The notes beneath the pieces were generated by a model. It was given only the letters and a program-made list of their open reading frames with translations. It was not told where the DNA came from and ran no database searches. The position numbers and the translations under genes are program-made. From Gaoshiqia sediminis (GTDB lineage: Bacteria; Bacteroidota; Bacteroidia; Bacteroidales; Prolixibacteraceae), in assembly GCF_025907915.1 (NCBI RefSeq), contig NZ_JAPAAF010000013.1, forward strand, positions 1 to 64,000: 64,000 nt of DNA, given 5' to 3'. Shown in pieces: positions 18,785 through 26,619 of this stretch; the stretch's first letter is position 1; each line of letters opens with the position of its first letter.

Positions 18785-19773
18785 GAGTTGTTTAATATTT
18801 GCCAGATTTTGTCTTTCAGTTGCTGGATCCCCATTCCGGTAACCGATGAAATAAAGTCGTGCGGAATGTCGCCAAGTTCGCGGCTGATTTCTTTCTTCAG
18901 CTCATCATCCAGAAAGTCTGATTTGCTGATGACCAGGAAGCGTTCTTTGTCGAGCAGTTCCGGGTTGTACTTTTCCAGCTCATTCAATAAAATGAAATAT
19001 TCTTTGCGGTGGTCTTTGCTGTCGGCTGGCACCATGAACAAAAGCATGGAGTTCCGCTCAATGTGGCGCAAAAAGCGCAGGCCAAGTCCTTTCCCCTCGT
19101 GCGCCCCTTCGATGATCCCCGGAATGTCGGCCATCACAAACGATTGCTGGTCGCGGTACGAAACAATGCCCAGGTTGGGTACAAGTGTGGTGAACGGATA
19201 ATCGGCAATTTTGGGTTTGGCAGCCGAAACTACACTCAGTAAAGTTGATTTCCCGGCGCTTGGGAAACCCACCAGGCCCACGTCTGCCAAAACTTTCAGC
19301 TCCAGTATCTTCCAGCCCTCTTCGCCTTCTTCGCCGGGTTGCGCGAAACGGGGCGTTTGGTTGGTGGCCGATTTGAAATGGGTGTTGCCCAGTCCGCCTC
19401 GTCCGCCTTTAGCCAGAAGATGCGTTTCGCCATCTTTTGTGATCTCGAAAAGGAACTCACCGGTTTCAGCATCTTTGGCAACGGTGCCCAGCGGCACTTC
19501 AATGATCACATCATCCCCGTCGGCGCCAAAGCTGCATTGTTTGCCGCCCGACTCTCCGTGGCCTGCAAAAACATGCCGTTGATAACGCAAGTGCAGCAGG
19601 GTCCACATTTGGGCATTGCCCCTGACAATGACATGTCCGCCACGTCCGCCATCTCCGCCATCCGGACCACCTTTGGGGATGTATTTTTCTCGTCTCATGT
19701 GCCGGGAACCAGGGCCTCCATTGCCGGAGCGGCAAAATATTTTTACGTAATCAACAAAATTGCTTTCAGCCAT
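18781..19773 (-). CDS. obg: GTPase Obg
   Basis: A ribosome-associated GTPase of 330 residues. The N-terminal Obg fold has the glycine-rich six-helix motifs ([22 protein letters not shown] and [11 protein letters not shown] regions). The G domain has G1 GFPSAGKST near residue 170, the switch II motif DIPGI and G4 SKSD (S for the usual N). It acts in 50S assembly and stress control. A -7-like box lies 20 bases upstream of the start. PAP2 and MutS-like genes follow with overlapping ends. Confidence 0.96.
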   Translation of the reverse strand: MAESNFVDYVKIFCRSGNGGPGSRHMRREKYIPKGGPDGGDGGRGGHVIVRGNAQMWTLLHLRYQRHVFAGHGESGGKQCSFGADGDDVIIEVPLGTVAKDAETGEFLFEITKDGETHLLAKGGRGGLGNTHFKSATNQTPRFAQPGEEGEEGWKILELKVLADVGLVGFPSAGKSTLLSVVSAAKPKIADYPFTTLVPNLGIVSYRDQQSFVMADIPGIIEGAHEGKGLGLRFLRHIERNSMLLFMVPADSKDHRKEYFILLNELEKYNPELLDKERFLVISKSDFLDDELKKEISRELGDIPHDFISSVTGMGIQQLKDKIWQILNNS

Positions 19774-19792
19774 TTTTTATAAATTGGGAAGG

Positions 19793-19801
19793 TGCAAAGT
19801 A
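19793..19801 (-). promoter_or_regulatory. -7-like promoter box before obg
   Basis: On the minus strand TTACTTTGCA resembles the Bacteroidota -7 element TAnnTTTG with one base fewer in the spacer. The same string precedes hpt at 21,082-21,089. It lies directly after the hpt-adk terminator and 20 bases before the obg start. No matching -33 element was found. Confidence 0.4.
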
Positions 19802-19803
19802 AA

Positions 19804-19836
19804 CAAAAAAAGACGAATGCAGGGAATACATTCGTC
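19804..19836 (-). terminator. Intrinsic terminator of the hpt-adk operon
   Basis: On the minus strand an 8-bp stem GACGAATG/CATTCGTC with a 9-base loop is followed by seven T residues. It lies 24 bases after the adk stop and separates this operon from obg. Confidence 0.75.
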
Positions 19837-19859
19837 CTTATATCGTCCTTATTTTCAAA

Positions 19860-20432
19860 CTAAAGTGCGTTCACCGTATCTTTCAGGCGACCGGCAATTT
19901 CGTCGATCGTGCCCATGCCATTGATACCAAAATGCTTGTTTTGTGCCGCGTAGTAATTTTTTAACGGCGATGTTTTTTCATTATAAACATTGATGCGGTT
20001 TTCGATGATGGAAACATCCTGGTCGTCAGCGCGTCCCGATGTTTTTCCGCGGTTCAGCAACCGGGCGACCAATTCTTCTTTTTCCACTTCGAGCGACAAC
20101 ATGCCAGAAACCGGCGTGCCGTTTTCATTCAGCAATTCATCCAGCTCTTCGGCCTGGGCCACGGTGCGCGGAAAGCCATCGAAAATAAATCCTTTGGCGT
20201 CGGTGTTTGCTTCCAGCTTATTTTTAATCATCCCGATTACAACTGAATCAGGCACCAACTCGCCATGGTCCATAAAACGTTTGGCTTCGAGGCCAAGCGG
20301 TGTGGAGGCCGCAATTTCGTTACGCAACAAATCGCCGGTTGAAAGGTGGATCAATCCATAGCTTTCGATCAGGAATTCGGCCTGTGTCCCTTTTCCAGCT
20401 CCGGGAGGCCCAAATAAAACTAAATTTAACAT
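19860..20432 (-). CDS. adk: Adenylate kinase
   Basis: Catalyses ATP + AMP to 2 ADP. The P-loop LFGPPGAGKGTQAE is at the N terminus, then the AMP-binding segments STGDLLRNE and GFIFDGFPRTVAQAE, and RADDQD in a short lid. At 190 residues it is the short-lid form without a zinc finger. The start at 20,432 (MLNLVLFG) is chosen because the family begins there and the upstream alternative overlaps hpt. It follows hpt by 19 bases. Confidence 0.96.
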   Translation of the reverse strand: MLNLVLFGPPGAGKGTQAEFLIESYGLIHLSTGDLLRNEIAASTPLGLEAKRFMDHGELVPDSVVIGMIKNKLEANTDAKGFIFDGFPRTVAQAEELDELLNENGTPVSGMLSLEVEKEELVARLLNRGKTSGRADDQDVSIIENRINVYNEKTSPLKNYYAAQNKHFGINGMGTIDEIAGRLKDTVNAL

Positions 20433-20451
20433 GTGGTTATCTATTTTGGTT

Positions 20452-20991
20452 TTAGCCAACAACTTTGAAAATATCAATCAGGTTTCGTCCGCGTCCATCG
20501 TAATCCAATCCGTAACCTACGATGAAATCATTCGGGATTTCCAAGCCTACATAGTCCAGTTGAACCTCGTTTTGCAGGGCATCCGGTTTTAAAAGCAAGG
20601 TGGCGACCTGCACCTCTGCCGGATTTTTCGATTTGATTTGGTCGATTACTTTTGCAATGGTGATACCGGTGTCAACAATATCTTCCAACACCACCACCGT
20701 GCGTCCTTCCAAATGTTCATTCAGTCCAATCAGTTCTTTTACATCGCCGGTTGTAGATGTGCCTGCGTATGAAGCCAGTTTGACGAACGATATTTCTGCG
20801 TCGAGCAAGGTAATACGTTTATAAATTTCTGCCGCAAACATGAAGGAACCGTTCAGAATGCAAAGGAATAAAGGATTCTTGCCTTCCAGTTTCGCGTTCA
20901 TCTCATCAGACATCTTCTCAACTACCGAACGAATTTTTTCGTAGGGGATGAATAATTCGAATTCCTTATCTAAAATCGTTATGTTCGCCAT
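20452..20991 (-). CDS. hpt: Hypoxanthine phosphoribosyltransferase
   Basis: Purine salvage enzyme of 179 residues that makes IMP from hypoxanthine and PRPP. The PRPP-binding loop VVVLEDIVDTGIT is the type I phosphoribosyltransferase signature, and the N-terminal LCILNGSFMFAAEI segment carries the flexible-loop region. It is co-oriented with adk, and purE is divergently encoded on the other side, so the neighbourhood is purine-related. Confidence 0.94.
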   Translation of the reverse strand: MANITILDKEFELFIPYEKIRSVVEKMSDEMNAKLEGKNPLFLCILNGSFMFAAEIYKRITLLDAEISFVKLASYAGTSTTGDVKELIGLNEHLEGRTVVVLEDIVDTGITIAKVIDQIKSKNPAEVQVATLLLKPDALQNEVQLDYVGLEIPNDFIVGYGLDYDGRGRNLIDIFKVVG

Positions 20992-21081
20992 TTTGCAGAT
21001 TTTTAAGCAGTATTTCCCCCAGCCGGGAGAATTTTAATATCTATTTAATTTCGACTATCTTAGCTCAGATTTTAAAAAGTT

Positions 21082-21089
21082 GCAAAGTA
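21082..21089 (-). promoter_or_regulatory. -7-like promoter box before hpt
   Basis: The minus strand reads TTTGTTACTTTGCA, nearly identical to the box before obg, and lies about 90 bases before the hpt start. It is a near match to TAnnTTTG; no convincing -33 element accompanies it. Confidence 0.35.
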
Positions 21090-21164
21090 ACAAAAAAATA
21101 TTGCCAGAGAGAAAGGGTTTTTGTCATTAATTAAGTAGTTTTTGAAAGAATAAAAATTGAACAG

Positions 21165-21671
21165 ATGAAACCAAAAGTGAGTATTATAATGGGAAGCACT
21201 TCTGATTTGGGAGTGATGGAAGGAGCGGCTAAAATTCTGGATGAATTTGAGATTCCTTTTGAAATTAACGCGTTGTCGGCACACCGTACTCCCGAAGAAG
21301 TGGAGAAATTTGCCAAAGGTGCCAAAGATCGTGGCATTCAGGTGATTATTGCAGGTGCCGGAATGGCTGCCCATTTACCGGGCGTGATCGCCGCCATGAC
21401 ACCGCTACCGGTAATTGGGGTTCCCATTCGCGCCAGCCTGGATGGTTGGGATGCGATGTTGGCCATTTTGCAAATGCCCCCAGGAATTCCGGTCGCTACC
21501 GTAGCCATTAATGGGGCCAACAATGCAGGTATCCTGGCAGTGCAAATGCTCGCGTTGGGAGATGACGCCATCATGACAAAATTTATTCAGTTTAAAGAGA
21601 GCCTGAAAGAAAAAATTGTCAAGGCGAACAGGGAGTTATCAGAAGTGAAATTCAAATTCAAAACAAATTAA
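21165..21671 (+). CDS. purE: N5-carboxyaminoimidazole ribonucleotide mutase
   Basis: The class I PurE enzyme moves a carboxyl group from N5-CAIR to C4, giving CAIR in de novo purine synthesis. The 168-residue protein has MGSTSDLGVM near the N terminus, the active-site histidine in SAHRTPE, GAGMAAHLPGVIA and the conserved PPGIPVATVAINGANNAG loop. It is divergent from hpt with 173 bases between. A hairpin with a T-tract follows at 21,806. Confidence 0.95.
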   Translation: MKPKVSIIMGSTSDLGVMEGAAKILDEFEIPFEINALSAHRTPEEVEKFAKGAKDRGIQVIIAGAGMAAHLPGVIAAMTPLPVIGVPIRASLDGWDAMLAILQMPPGIPVATVAINGANNAGILAVQMLALGDDAIMTKFIQFKESLKEKIVKANRELSEVKFKFKTN

Positions 21672-21805
21672 GGTCACGGACCTGATTGTATTTTTACTAT
21701 TTCTTCTTGCCTAAATTGTAAAAAAGACAGAAAATGTCAGCAATTATTTCAGAATATATAGTTTTTGTTTAGAAAAGAAATAGTAACTTGTAGGTGCGAG
21801 TGTGA

Positions 21806-21833
21806 AAGGTGGGCTGATTAGTTCACCTTTTTT
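21806..21833 (+). terminator. Terminator-like hairpin abutting the next start codon
   Basis: AAAGGTG pairs with CACCTTT (loop of 11 bases) and runs into six T residues, the form of an intrinsic terminator after purE. The ATG of the next gene (21,834) follows the T-tract directly, so the hairpin would also hide that gene's ribosome-binding region. A competing pairing GTGAA/TTCAC uses overlapping bases. Confidence 0.55.
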
Positions 21834-22655
21834 ATGCAACATATTTTACGAAAACAACTGCTTATTATTTTGTTTTCCTGTCTGTTCGTGAGCGGAGCTG
21901 GACAGGAATTGTTCCGGGTGCCTGCCGCGTTCCAGGCGGTTGGAAATGCTTCCGTGAGTTTGAAATCCCCGCTTTCCGTGTTTTCAAATCCGGCTGGGGC
22001 TGCTTCCGGTGCTTTGTCGGCCGGTATTCTGTTCGATAATCGTTTTTTGTTGAAGGATTTGTCCACGCGCTCAGCGTTCCTGGTTTTGCCCGTTCAGAAT
22101 AGCCGGTTCTTGCTTTCCTTTTCTCAGTTTGGGAATGACGGCTACCGCGAAACTAAAATTTCTGCAGGATTGGCCAGGCAACTTTCACCGGTACTGTCTG
22201 CGGGATTGCAATTTCAATATTTCAGCCTTTTTATGGCCGAGAATGACCGTCGGCCCGGAACTGTATTGGCCGATCTGGGCGTCCGGTTGCAGTTGTCTGA
22301 TTTCAGCCTGGGCCTCCAATATTTTAATCCGTATGGTTTATCTGTTTGCGAAAATACCTTGGTGGTCGAATATCTCAGTGTAATCCGGGTGGGGGTGCAC
22401 AAAACGTTTCAGGAGGTGTTTTTATTGACGGCAGAGTTATTTGCTGAACAATCGGCGACAGTTGAGCCGCGCGTTGGTATTCAATATCTGCTGAAAAAGC
22501 AGTTGTCCCTGCGCTGTGGTGTGGAAACCCAGTACGGACTTTTCTCGTTGGGAGTAGGCTATACTCATAAAAACGTGTGCACCGATCTTACATTTTCGTA
22601 CCACCAATACCTTGGTTTGTCGCCTTCGTTCACCCTTTATTTTCAGCGCCCATGA
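21834..22655 (+). CDS. PorV/PorQ-like outer-membrane barrel protein of unknown function
   Basis: The 273-residue protein begins with a signal peptide (MQHILRKQLLIILFSCLFVSG, cut near AGQ) followed by alternating hydrophobic strands typical of an outer-membrane beta-barrel. The segment GNASVSLKSPLSVFSNPAG resembles the start of PorV/PorQ-like and UPF0164-type barrels. No precise function can be given. Its stop codon overlaps the ATG of the next gene (ATGA), which implies translational coupling and a joint function in the outer membrane. Confidence 0.6.
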   Translation: MQHILRKQLLIILFSCLFVSGAGQELFRVPAAFQAVGNASVSLKSPLSVFSNPAGAASGALSAGILFDNRFLLKDLSTRSAFLVLPVQNSRFLLSFSQFGNDGYRETKISAGLARQLSPVLSAGLQFQYFSLFMAENDRRPGTVLADLGVRLQLSDFSLGLQYFNPYGLSVCENTLVVEYLSVIRVGVHKTFQEVFLLTAELFAEQSATVEPRVGIQYLLKKQLSLRCGVETQYGLFSLGVGYTHKNVCTDLTFSYHQYLGLSPSFTLYFQRP

Positions 22656-24652
22656 AAAAGATTTTGCCTCTTATTTATTTCTTTTTGATTGTAAGCGGAA
22701 TGTGGGCACAGGAGGTAGAGTCGGCTTACCAGAAGCAATTGGAGGATTTGTTGGAGCAAATACTTGCCGAGGATGAAACGCAGGACGTGGAGCAGCTTTT
22801 GAATGAGCTGCAAGCGATCCGGGAACATCCTGTAAATCTGAATATGGCTACTATGGCTGATTTGGCCGCGCTCTATTTTTTAACACCGGTGCAAGTGGCG
22901 GCTATGCTTGAATACCGGGATCAATACGGTCCGGTTTTGTCGGTTTATGAGCTGGCCACCGTGGATGGTTTTACCCCGGAGCTTGCCCAATTGGTTGGTC
23001 AGTTTGTGGTTTTTGGGGAAGTGGATACTAAGGCTCCCTCAACCTACCAACATCATGAAGTGTTAACGCGGGGCATCCGCCTGCTGGAAAAACAAGCCGG
23101 CTATTCGGAGCAGAAGTATACCGGTTCGCCTGATAAACTTTATCTACGGTATCGGTTTACTTCAGGCTCGGTTCAGGCAGGTTTTACAGCTGAAAAAGAT
23201 GCCGGGGAACCTTTTTTCAGTCCGCCAAACCAGACCGGTTTTGATTATTACAGCGCTTTTGTGCGAACAGAGATTGGGAAAAATAAATCGACGTTGACAG
23301 TGGGGGACTATGTGGTTCGCTTCGGTCAGGGGCTGGCTGTTTGGCAGGGGTTTTCGTTGGGCAAATCGGCTGGTGCAACACAGGTTGCCAAGTTCAATCA
23401 AGGTATCCGGCCCTACACGTCCACCGACGAAAATAATTTTCTGCGGGGACTGGCTGCCGAAATTAAGTTCGGACGGTTTCGCTTCCATCCCTTCTTTTCG
23501 TATAAAAAATTTGATGCCAATACCGATAGTGTGGGGGACGAAAAAGTGTTTACCTCCTTTCAGACAAGCGGACTTCATCGCACCGGGAGCGAGTTGGAGG
23601 ACAAAAACTCGGTGTGGTCGGCCACGGGTGGGGGAAACCTTTCTTTCCGGGGCAACCGGTTTTCGGTTAGTCTCACTGGTGTTCATGTGCGCTACCAATA
23701 CCCGCTTGAGCGCAGAAACGATTTATACAATCAATTTTTGTTTGAAGGCAACCAAATTATCAATTTGAGTGGCGATTATCATTTTAGTGTCAACCGTTTG
23801 TTTTTGTTTGGTGAGCTGGCGACCGATGCGAAAAAAGGATTGGCTTTTTTAAACGGAGCGTTGTTTCAGCCGGTTGACCAGGTTGAACTTTCGGCTGTGT
23901 ACCGTCATATCGACAAACAATATAATGCGCCATTGGCTGGAGCCTTTACCGAAAACAGCCGGGTGAACGATGAACAAGGATTTTATCTGGGCATGAAGCT
24001 GTTTCCGGCGGCCAGGATCAATGTCAACCTGTACGCCGATTATTTTAATTACCAGTGGGTGAAATATACGACAGCGGCTCCGGGCAAAGGGCAAGAATAT
24101 CTGCTGCAAACCACGTATCAGCCAAATGAGCGCTGGCAGATCCTTGGCCGGTACTTTTATGAACGGAAACCGGTAAAAATAACCGGGAGTGCCATCAATA
24201 GCAATCTGGATCAAATCCGGCAAGGCGTTCGGTTTCAACTTACCGGAAAATTCCACGACCGGATCACCGTGAAAACCCGGTTTGAACATTCGTTTTACGA
24301 ACACGATCATGGCTCATCCGGATACCTGGTTAGCCAGGATGTAGGGTTTCAGCCTAAAAATGAGGGGTTAAATGTTTGGTTCCGGCTGGCCTATTTCAAT
24401 ACTGACGACTATGATGCACGAATTTATGCCTATGAAAATGACCTGCTTTATCAGTTCTCCATTCCGGCGTTATCTGGCGAAGGGGTACGTTCGTACCTGA
24501 CCGGAAAAGTTAAATTTTGTGAAAAAATAGAGCTTTGGTTCAAGGTTTCACGTAGCTGGTTCTTCGGTGTCGACAGCATTGGCAGCGGATATTCCGAAAT
24601 TGACGGGAACAAACGCACCGAGGTGAAAATGCAGTTACGGTTCAGGATTTAA
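22652..24652 (+). CDS. Helix-hairpin-helix domain protein with a C-terminal outer-membrane barrel
   Basis: The 666-residue protein has a signal peptide (MKKILPLIYFFLIVSGMWAQ), a helical region with helix-hairpin-helix repeats of the ComEA type (HPVNLNMATMADLAALYFLTPVQVAAML near residue 60, then a second at VLSVYELATVDGF), and a long beta-strand-rich barrel to the C terminus ending in LRFRI. This architecture is a Bacteroidota family of unknown function. Whether the hairpin-helix part touches DNA, as in ComEA, is open. The start at 22,652 gives a proper signal peptide; an earlier in-frame ATG runs through the preceding gene. Confidence 0.7.
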   Translation: MKKILPLIYFFLIVSGMWAQEVESAYQKQLEDLLEQILAEDETQDVEQLLNELQAIREHPVNLNMATMADLAALYFLTPVQVAAMLEYRDQYGPVLSVYELATVDGFTPELAQLVGQFVVFGEVDTKAPSTYQHHEVLTRGIRLLEKQAGYSEQKYTGSPDKLYLRYRFTSGSVQAGFTAEKDAGEPFFSPPNQTGFDYYSAFVRTEIGKNKSTLTVGDYVVRFGQGLAVWQGFSLGKSAGATQVAKFNQGIRPYTSTDENNFLRGLAAEIKFGRFRFHPFFSYKKFDANTDSVGDEKVFTSFQTSGLHRTGSELEDKNSVWSATGGGNLSFRGNRFSVSLTGVHVRYQYPLERRNDLYNQFLFEGNQIINLSGDYHFSVNRLFLFGELATDAKKGLAFLNGALFQPVDQVELSAVYRHIDKQYNAPLAGAFTENSRVNDEQGFYLGMKLFPAARINVNLYADYFNYQWVKYTTAAPGKGQEYLLQTTYQPNERWQILGRYFYERKPVKITGSAINSNLDQIRQGVRFQLTGKFHDRITVKTRFEHSFYEHDHGSSGYLVSQDVGFQPKNEGLNVWFRLAYFNTDDYDARIYAYENDLLYQFSIPALSGEGVRSYLTGKVKFCEKIELWFKVSRSWFFGVDSIGSGYSEIDGNKRTEVKMQLRFRI

Positions 24653-24663
24653 TTGGCATTTCG

Positions 24664-24671
24664 TATATTTG
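24664..24671 (+). promoter_or_regulatory. -7 promoter box before the acyltransferase gene
   Basis: TATATTTG matches the Bacteroidota -7 consensus TAnnTTTG exactly and is followed by CGGCG; it lies 20 bases before the ATG at 24,691. A -33 TTG at proper spacing was not found. Confidence 0.5.
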
Positions 24672-24690
24672 CGGCGCTTAAACTAACGGA

Positions 24691-25854
24691 ATGAGGGAAA
24701 TTATGAATTACGATGATATTCGTCCCTACGAAGATCATGAAGTCAATCACTACATCAACGTGTTGTTGAAGGACGACGTGTTCCAACAGGTTTTGTATTT
24801 TATTTTTCAGGATGAGAAAAAGGTGAAAGGGGTTTGTCAGCTGCTTTCCGAAATCCGGTCCATCAATGAACTTCAGATGAAGTTTATGTATCCGCTTATT
24901 AAAGAGTGGATTATTGATAAAACCACCAGTGGCATTACCTGGAGCGGATTGGACAATCTCGATAAAACCAAGAGTTACCTGTTTATTTCCAATCATCGGG
25001 ATATTATTTTGGATTCAGCCATCTTGAACTATATTATTGTCAATGCCGGGATGAATACAACGGAAATTGCCATTGGCAATAATCTGCTGATTTACGATTG
25101 GATTCTTCATGCCGTTAAGTTGAACCGAGCTTTCGTGGTGAAACGTAACTTGCCGGCGCGCGAATTGCTGCTGGCCTCCAAAAATTTGTCAAGCTACATT
25201 CGGAAAACCATCACCAAAGATAATATGTCGGTATGGATTGCTCAACGTGAGGGCCGTACCAAAGATGGATTTGACCAAACTCAGCAAGCTCTGCTGAAGA
25301 TGTTGAACCTGAGCAATAAATCGGACTTTGAGTCTGGTTTCCGGGAATTACAAATCGTACCCTTGTCGATTTCTTACGAACGTGAGCCGTGTGGTATTTC
25401 GAAAGTTGAAGAAATATATAAACGTGAACATGATGGTTTTGTGAAAACCCAGGAAGACGACCTGAAAAGTATGGCTTTCGGGTTGACGAGGCCCAAGGGG
25501 CGTGTTCATTTTGCATTTGGGAAACCCATTGATGCCCAACTGAAAAAGTTTGGACAAGCAGAAAACCTTGCTGAAAGTATTCAGCAGCTGGCCGATCATA
25601 TTGATACCTGCATTTACCGAAACTATAAGCTATGGCCCAATAATTACCTGGCTGCTGATCTGTTGACCGACAGTAACCTCCATGCCGACAAGGTGGATGA
25701 TGCCGTTCGGGATAAATTTTCAGAATTGCTGGATGATTTGGTAAAGACGATCGGAGAAGGTGATGCCAACTGCCAAAAGCGCTTGTTTATGCAGATGTAT
25801 GCCAATCCGTTATTAAACGCCGAGAAGGTTGAAGGTTCTGAAATCCTTTCATAG
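24691..25854 (+). CDS. Glycerol-phosphate acyltransferase-like (PlsC/LPLAT superfamily) protein
   Basis: The 387-residue protein resembles membrane-bound 1-acylglycerol-3-phosphate acyltransferases. Block I appears as FISNHRDIILDSA, block III as REGRTKDG and block IV as LQIVPLSISYE. The catalytic block is H-x5-D here rather than the usual H-x4-D, which is odd. No clear membrane segment is visible. It probably takes part in phospholipid or another acyl-transfer pathway; the substrate is unknown. It stands alone, with its own promoter. Confidence 0.75.
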   Translation: MREIMNYDDIRPYEDHEVNHYINVLLKDDVFQQVLYFIFQDEKKVKGVCQLLSEIRSINELQMKFMYPLIKEWIIDKTTSGITWSGLDNLDKTKSYLFISNHRDIILDSAILNYIIVNAGMNTTEIAIGNNLLIYDWILHAVKLNRAFVVKRNLPARELLLASKNLSSYIRKTITKDNMSVWIAQREGRTKDGFDQTQQALLKMLNLSNKSDFESGFRELQIVPLSISYEREPCGISKVEEIYKREHDGFVKTQEDDLKSMAFGLTRPKGRVHFAFGKPIDAQLKKFGQAENLAESIQQLADHIDTCIYRNYKLWPNNYLAADLLTDSNLHADKVDDAVRDKFSELLDDLVKTIGEGDANCQKRLFMQMYANPLLNAEKVEGSEILS

Positions 25855-26619
25855 TTTTATTTTGTAACCGTATTTCAACTTGAGATTGAAAAGACTCAGC
25901 AAATGCCCATGCCGCTCGATTGGATGGACAGGAATAGGTCTGTGTCTTCGTGGAGCAAAGCGATGTTCCCCGATGTGGCGTATTTTGCTCAAAATCAATA
26001 CTATGTTATCATAAATTTCCCCGATTAAACGATTATCAATTTGCAATATTGATGTTCATTTTGATAGTAAATGAGGCTTCATGTAAAAATAACAACAAAC
26101 TACGGATCAGGACATTATCAGAATTGAAAGCCAGTGGCATAGTGATTGCAAGTTCATGTTCGGTAAAAAATCCCGAATTTATGGTGCGATCAATCAACCA
26201 AGGTAAGGTGTGTCATTTTTTTAATAAAAAGTCCCGTTTAGCTTCTGTCTTAGAAATCAGAATCCGGAGTTTTTATAAAGTCATCGGGGATACGTTGGCG
26301 AGACACTTAAAAATCATTTTCCATGATGGAGGAATTTACTTATTCCGGAATTTCATCCCCCAAAGCCTTGATTTTATTTTTCGGCGACCTGAATTTGCAG
26401 AAATTCAACCAGGTGGGATTATACTCAAGTTGATTATCTCAAGTCATTCACGGAGTGATTTTGAGGTTGATTTGAGGGCAGCATAGAAGGTCTGCAAAAA
26501 GCACCGTTTATCGCGGAAGGATTAAATGGTCCTAAAGGAACAGGTTTGTCGCGATGTGTAGGATTAGGGGAGAAAATTGGAATTCGATAAATAATAATAA
26601 AGGACAAGTATTGAAGAAG
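25855..26619. other. Gene-poor stretch with an unassigned 178-codon frame
   Basis: This 765-base stretch holds one plus-strand frame (25,950-26,486) whose product resembles no family I know, and a 65-codon minus-strand frame ending at 25,849 with a somewhat protein-like N terminus (RLIGEIYDNIVLILSKI). The remaining frames are broken by stops. It may be a decayed gene. No hairpin, repeat or consensus promoter was recognised. Confidence 0.3.

Noticed and set aside
25950-26486. 178-codon plus-strand frame as a real gene
   Set aside because: No family resemblance, no signal, no ribosome-binding or promoter context; the amino-acid pattern looks like a chance frame, so it is only noted as a gene-poor stretch.
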